Shown piece after piece: positions 60,901-64,000 of a stretch of 64,000 bases of DNA. Source of the stretch: Dactylosporangium sucinum (lineage in GTDB: Bacteria > Actinomycetota > Actinomycetes > Mycobacteriales > Micromonosporaceae); assembly GCF_014647515.1 (NCBI RefSeq), contig NZ_BMPI01000040.1:39287-103286 (forward strand), given 5' to 3'. Under the pieces are notes generated by a model. It saw only the letters and a program-made list of their open reading frames with translations, did no database searches and had not been told where the DNA came from. How positions within the stretch are numbered: position 1 is the stretch's first letter; each line of letters begins with the position of its first letter. Position numbers and translations under genes: made by a program.

Positions 60901-61094
60901 CGGGCTTTCGATGGCGGGGTGGGTGGTCAGCGCCGTGGCGACATTGACAGGCACTACGCTCAAAGCAGTGTTGTTGTTACCCCGATCTGGTATCGGAGGG
61001 GCTGTGCGCCGGGCCTGACGCAGTCCCGCCATCTGCCCACAGTCAACCGCGGGGGACACCGCCGGTCAACCGATTTTCTTTGTGGTGACGCCGG

Positions 61095-61922
61095 TCAGCA
61101 CGCGGTACGGGCGGCGGTGAGGATGGTGTCGGTCACCGGGCCGGGGTGGGAGAGCAGGGTCAGGTGGGAGCCGCCCGGGACCGTCGTCACGTGGGAGCCG
61201 GCCCGCTTGGCCATCATCTGCTGGGACTGCGGGGTGATGATCTTGTCGGCGTCGCCGATGACATACCAGGAGGGCTTCGTGCGCCAGGCCGCCCTCGCCG
61301 ACTTCGTCGTGAACGCGGCCTGGGCGGCCGGGCGCTGGCCCGCCCACAGCGTCGCGGACTCCTCCAGCGGGAGGTCCTGGGCGAAGGAGTGCTGGAAGAG
61401 GGTCCGGTGGAGGTACAGGTCGGTGCCGACGGTGTCGTAGAGGTCGGCCGGGTCGCCGCTCAGCGCGGAGCCCTCGCCGCTCAGCTGGCCCGTGGTCTCG
61501 CCCACGGCGGGGGCGGCCGCGTCGACGTAGACGAGGGCCTTCACGTTCGCGTTGCCGTCGGTGGCGTTGGTGATGACCGAGCCGCCGTACGAGTGGCCCA
61601 CCGCGACGACCGGGCCGCGCAGGGAGGCGATGAACGCGCCCGCCGCGGCCGCGTCCGAGGTCAGGCCGCGCAGCGGGTTGGCGAAGGCGCGGACCTGGTA
61701 GCCCTCGTGCCGCAGCCGCTCCAGCACCGGGGTCCACGACGACGTGCCCGCCCAGGCGCCGTGGACCAGCACGACCGTCGGCTTGGTGGCACACTGCGGC
61801 GGGGGCAGCCGCACGGCCAGGGCGGCCGCCGACGGCGGGCTCGCGCCGCCGACGACCAGCAGGAGTGCGGCGACCACGGCGACGATGACGCCTCCGCGCA
61901 GGAGGCGCGTCGTGCGATCCAT
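61095..61922 (-). CDS. secreted alpha/beta hydrolase
   Basis: 275 residues from ATG 61922. Signal peptide about 1-33 (VIVAVVAALLLVVGGASPPSAA). Hydrolase landmarks: VVLVHGAWAGTSSWTPV (oxyanion HG), nucleophile Ser in AVGHSYGGSVITNA, Asp in VIGDADKIITP and His in VPGGSHLTLLSHP. This is the AB_hydrolase_1/6 type often labelled esterase or salicylate-esterase-like. Substrate unknown. It lies directly after the kdpE remnant, 41 bp downstream, and may have replaced the missing kdpE body. Confidence 0.9.
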   Translation of the reverse strand: MDRTTRLLRGGVIVAVVAALLLVVGGASPPSAAALAVRLPPPQCATKPTVVLVHGAWAGTSSWTPVLERLRHEGYQVRAFANPLRGLTSDAAAAGAFIASLRGPVVAVGHSYGGSVITNATDGNANVKALVYVDAAAPAVGETTGQLSGEGSALSGDPADLYDTVGTDLYLHRTLFQHSFAQDLPLEESATLWAGQRPAAQAAFTTKSARAAWRTKPSWYVIGDADKIITPQSQQMMAKRAGSHVTTVPGGSHLTLLSHPGPVTDTILTAARTAC

Positions 61923-61963
61923 GGCGCCGCCGATACCCGGTCCGCCGGGCGTTACGCGCACCG

Positions 61964-62047
61964 TCAAAGGAAGCGCCAGGATCGCGTCAGCGTCCTGCGC
62001 GCCCGCAGCAGCCGCGGCTCGTCGTCCACGATCAGCACCCGGGTCAT
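61964..62047 (-). pseudogene. kdpE: truncated kdpE response-regulator remnant, 27 codons
   Basis: The frame starts at ATG 62047, overlapping the kdpD stop by 4 bp as in intact kdpDE operons. It reads MTRVLIVDDEPRLLRAR, the normal receiver start with the two Asp of the acidic pocket, then diverges to RTLTRSWRFL and stops at 61964. KdpE should be about 225 residues; the phosphoacceptor Asp and the DNA-binding domain are absent. No other frame continues it, so this looks like a deletion, not a frameshift. Confidence 0.75.
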
Positions 62048-64000
62048 GCGACCTCCGTTTCGCTCGGGACCGGTCGTGGCACCGCCACCGGGAGGGTGAG
62101 GGTCATGGTGAGGCCGCCGCCCGGGGTGTCGTCGGGCATGAGGGTGCCGCCCATCGCCTCGGCCAGGCCGCGGGACAGCGCCAGGCCCAGCCCGACGCCG
62201 GTCGCGTTGTCGCGGTCGCCGAGCCGCTGGAACGGCTGGAAGACGCGGTCGCGGTCGGCGCCGGGGATGCCGGGGCCGTGGTCGACGACCCGGATCTCGA
62301 CCCGCCCGGCATGCTCGCTGGCGGTGACGACCACCGCGATGCCCGGCGGGCTGTGGCGGACGGCGTTGGACAGGACGTTGGCCAGGATCCGCTCCAGCAG
62401 CGCCGGGTCGGCGGTGACCTCGGGCAGCTCGTCCGGCACCGCGACCCGCACCGCGTCGGACAGCTCGGTGGTGGCCGCGGCCACCGCGTCGGCGACGTCG
62501 ACCGGCTGCACGGCCAGGGCAAGTGCGCCGGCCTGGAGGCGGGACATGTCGAGCAGGTTCTCGACCAGGCGGGTGAGCTTGTCGAGGGACTCCTCGGCTG
62601 TGGCGAGCAGCTCGTCGGTGTCCTCGGGCGAGAACTCGACGTCGTGGCTGCGCAGGCTGCCGACGGCGGCCTTGGCCGAGGCGAGCGGGGTGCGCAGGTC
62701 GTGGCTGACCGCGGAGAGCAGCGCGGTGCGCAGCCTGTCGACCTGCTCGAGGGCCTCGGCGGTGGCGGCCTGCTCGCCGAGGCGCTGCTGGCGCAGGGCG
62801 ATCGCGGCGTGCGCCGCGAAGGCCTCGATGAGGCGGCGGTCGGCGGCCGGCATCGGATGGCCGCGCAGCACGAGCGAGAGGTCGTCGTCGATGGTCACCT
62901 CGGTCTGCCCCTCGCTGGGCGAGGTGCACGGGCGGCCGCCGACGGTGGAGACGATCCGCCAGCCGGAGCCGTGTCGTTCGAGGAGGTTGACGCTCACCAG
63001 GCCGAACGACTCGCGGACCCGCTCCAGCAGGGCCTCCAGGGGGTCGTCGCCGTGCAGGACGCTGCCGGCCAGCGCGGCGAGGGTCTGCGCCTCGGCCGAC
63101 GCCCGGGCCGCCTCCCGGGCCCGGCGGGCGGCGCCGTCGACGACCGTGGCGACCGCCATGGCGACGAAGACGAACGCCACCAGGGCGAAGACGTTCTCGC
63201 GCTCGGCGACCGTGAAGCGGTACAGCGGCGGCGTGAACCAGAAGTTCAGCAGGAGGAACCCGCCGACGGCGCACAGCAGCGCCGGCCAGAGCCCGCCCAG
63301 CAGGGCGACGGCCACCGCCAGTACCAGATAGGCCAGAATGTCGCTCGGCAGCGCCAGGTCGTCACGCAGGGTGTCCAGGCCGAGGGTCAGCAGGGGCAGG
63401 CCGGCCAGCGCGAGCGCGAAGCCCAGCAGCCGCCGCCGGGTGGTGAGCCCGCCGCCGCGCACGCCGAGCCGCAGGCGGCCCCTGCGGGCCTGCTCGTGGG
63501 TGACGAGGTGCACGTCGATCGGCCCGGAGTCGGCGGTCGTGGTGGCGCCGACGCCGGGCGCGAGGATCTGGGCCAGGCGCCCGCGGCGGCTGGCGCCGAG
63601 CACGAGCTGGGTGGCATGGACGCCGCGGGCGAAGTCGAGCAGCGCGGCCGACACGTCGGCCCCGACGACCTGGTGGTAGGTGCCGTCGAGGCTCTCGACC
63701 AGCAGCCGCTGCCGGCTCAGGTCGGCCGGGTCGCCGCCGGACAGGCCGTCGCCGCGCACGACGTGGACGGCGAGCAGGTCGGCGCCCTTGCTGCGGGCGG
63801 CGATGCGGGCCGCGCGGCGGATGAGGGTGTCGCCCTCGGGGCCGCCGGTGAGCGCGACGACGACCCGCTCGCGGACCTCCCAGTCGGCGCCGCGGTAGGC
63901 GTCGAGCTGCTCGTCGACCTTCCCGGCCAGCCACAGCAGGGCCAGCTCGCGCAGCGCGGTGAGGTTGCCGACCCGGAAGTAGTTGCCGAGCGCCGCGTCG
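62044..64000 (-). CDS. kdpD: KdpD-type osmosensitive potassium sensor kinase, N-terminus cut by the window edge
   Basis: At least 651 residues, open to the right edge. The visible part begins in the KdpD domain (ALGNYFRVGNLTALRELAL), then the USP-like domain (ERVVVALTGGPEGDTLIRRA and ATQLVLGASRRGRLAQIL), four membrane helices (for example LLGFALALAGLPLLTLGL and LLCAVGGFLLLNFWF), a GAF-like region, HisKA with VSHDLRTPLASAK and HATPase with ILANVLSNAVRHSPPG and VGLGLALSRGLAEAMGG. It senses K+/turgor and normally phosphorylates KdpE. The kdpE that follows is a 27-codon stub, so this kinase has no operon partner here. Confidence 0.93.
   Translation of the reverse strand, partial: DAALGNYFRVGNLTALRELALLWLAGKVDEQLDAYRGADWEVRERVVVALTGGPEGDTLIRRAARIAARSKGADLLAVHVVRGDGLSGGDPADLSRQRLLVESLDGTYHQVVGADVSAALLDFARGVHATQLVLGASRRGRLAQILAPGVGATTTADSGPIDVHLVTHEQARRGRLRLGVRGGGLTTRRRLLGFALALAGLPLLTLGLDTLRDDLALPSDILAYLVLAVAVALLGGLWPALLCAVGGFLLLNFWFTPPLYRFTVAERENVFALVAFVFVAMAVATVVDGAARRAREAARASAEAQTLAALAGSVLHGDDPLEALLERVRESFGLVSVNLLERHGSGWRIVSTVGGRPCTSPSEGQTEVTIDDDLSLVLRGHPMPAADRRLIEAFAAHAAIALRQQRLGEQAATAEALEQVDRLRTALLSAVSHDLRTPLASAKAAVGSLRSHDVEFSPEDTDELLATAEESLDKLTRLVENLLDMSRLQAGALALAVQPVDVADAVAAATTELSDAVRVAVPDELPEVTADPALLERILANVLSNAVRHSPPGIAVVVTASEHAGRVEIRVVDHGPGIPGADRDRVFQPFQRLGDRDNATGVGLGLALSRGLAEAMGGTLMPDDTPGGGLTMTLTLPVAVPRPVPSETEVA

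Noticed and set aside
61964..62047. Frameshifted rather than deleted kdpE
   Set aside because: None of the three minus-strand frames after the stub resembles a receiver or winged-helix domain before the hydrolase start.

Overview
The window is about 72% GC, uses many GTG starts, often overlaps genes by 4 bp (ATGA or GTGA), and carries actinobacterial hallmarks: a Scr1-type HTH regulator with a DUF397 partner, Ni-superoxide dismutase, DUF5996, and secreted CAZymes with Ser/Thr/Pro linkers. It is most likely chromosomal DNA of a filamentous actinomycete, probably Micromonosporaceae. The family is inferred from gene content, since no rRNA is present. I saw no tRNA, rRNA, CRISPR array, integrase or transposase.

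Layout. 1-7.3 kb: HTH_42 protein, a secreted PL1 pectate lyase behind a double palindrome, a zinc-ribbon protein, sodN reading leftward from a MerR/SoxR-like promoter, a divergent radical SAM protein with unusual cysteine spacing, a DUF5996 protein and a decayed stretch. 7.3-10 kb: three overlapping envelope-polysaccharide genes (phosphoglycosyltransferase, GT4, NodB deacetylase). 10-21 kb: a xylan module with GH10 xylanase, a three-gene ABC importer divergent from lacI-GH3, and a CE1-CBM2 esterase; GAAA-n-TTTC dyads recur near these genes. 21-31.3 kb: an orphan condensation-domain protein, a leucine-rich-repeat protein, an expansin, an S66 peptidase with a Cys/His-rich N-terminus, a 31-bp tandem array and a 1,439-residue probable GH87 alpha-1,3-glucanase.

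31.3-46 kb: a membrane acyltransferase and alpha/beta-hydrolase pair, a NarL-type two-component system, tmk, a glycine riboswitch in front of sdaA, a second orphan condensation protein, a GH30-CBM6 enzyme, methyltransferases, a GT-C membrane enzyme and an SDR lacking its catalytic Tyr/Lys. 46-51 kb: a membrane-anchored NB-ARC STAND ATPase with 14 WD40 repeats, downstream of DUF397 and Scr1-type genes. 51-58 kb: GPP34, an APC permease, GNAT, an unknown protein, an ornithine-decarboxylase-like enzyme and a penicillin-acylase-family hydrolase. 58-64 kb: a methyltransferase/TetR pair sharing a double operator, an unknown protein, a hydrolase, a 27-codon kdpE remnant and kdpD running off the right edge.

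The dominant theme is extracellular plant and fungal polysaccharide breakdown (pectin, xylan, alpha-1,3-glucan, GH30 substrate, cell-wall loosening) coupled to oligosaccharide import and LacI control. The best candidates for something undescribed are the radical SAM protein with CX8CX2C spacing, the amine-type cluster at 51.9-55.9 kb, the membrane STAND-WD40 protein, and the two stand-alone condensation-fold proteins.
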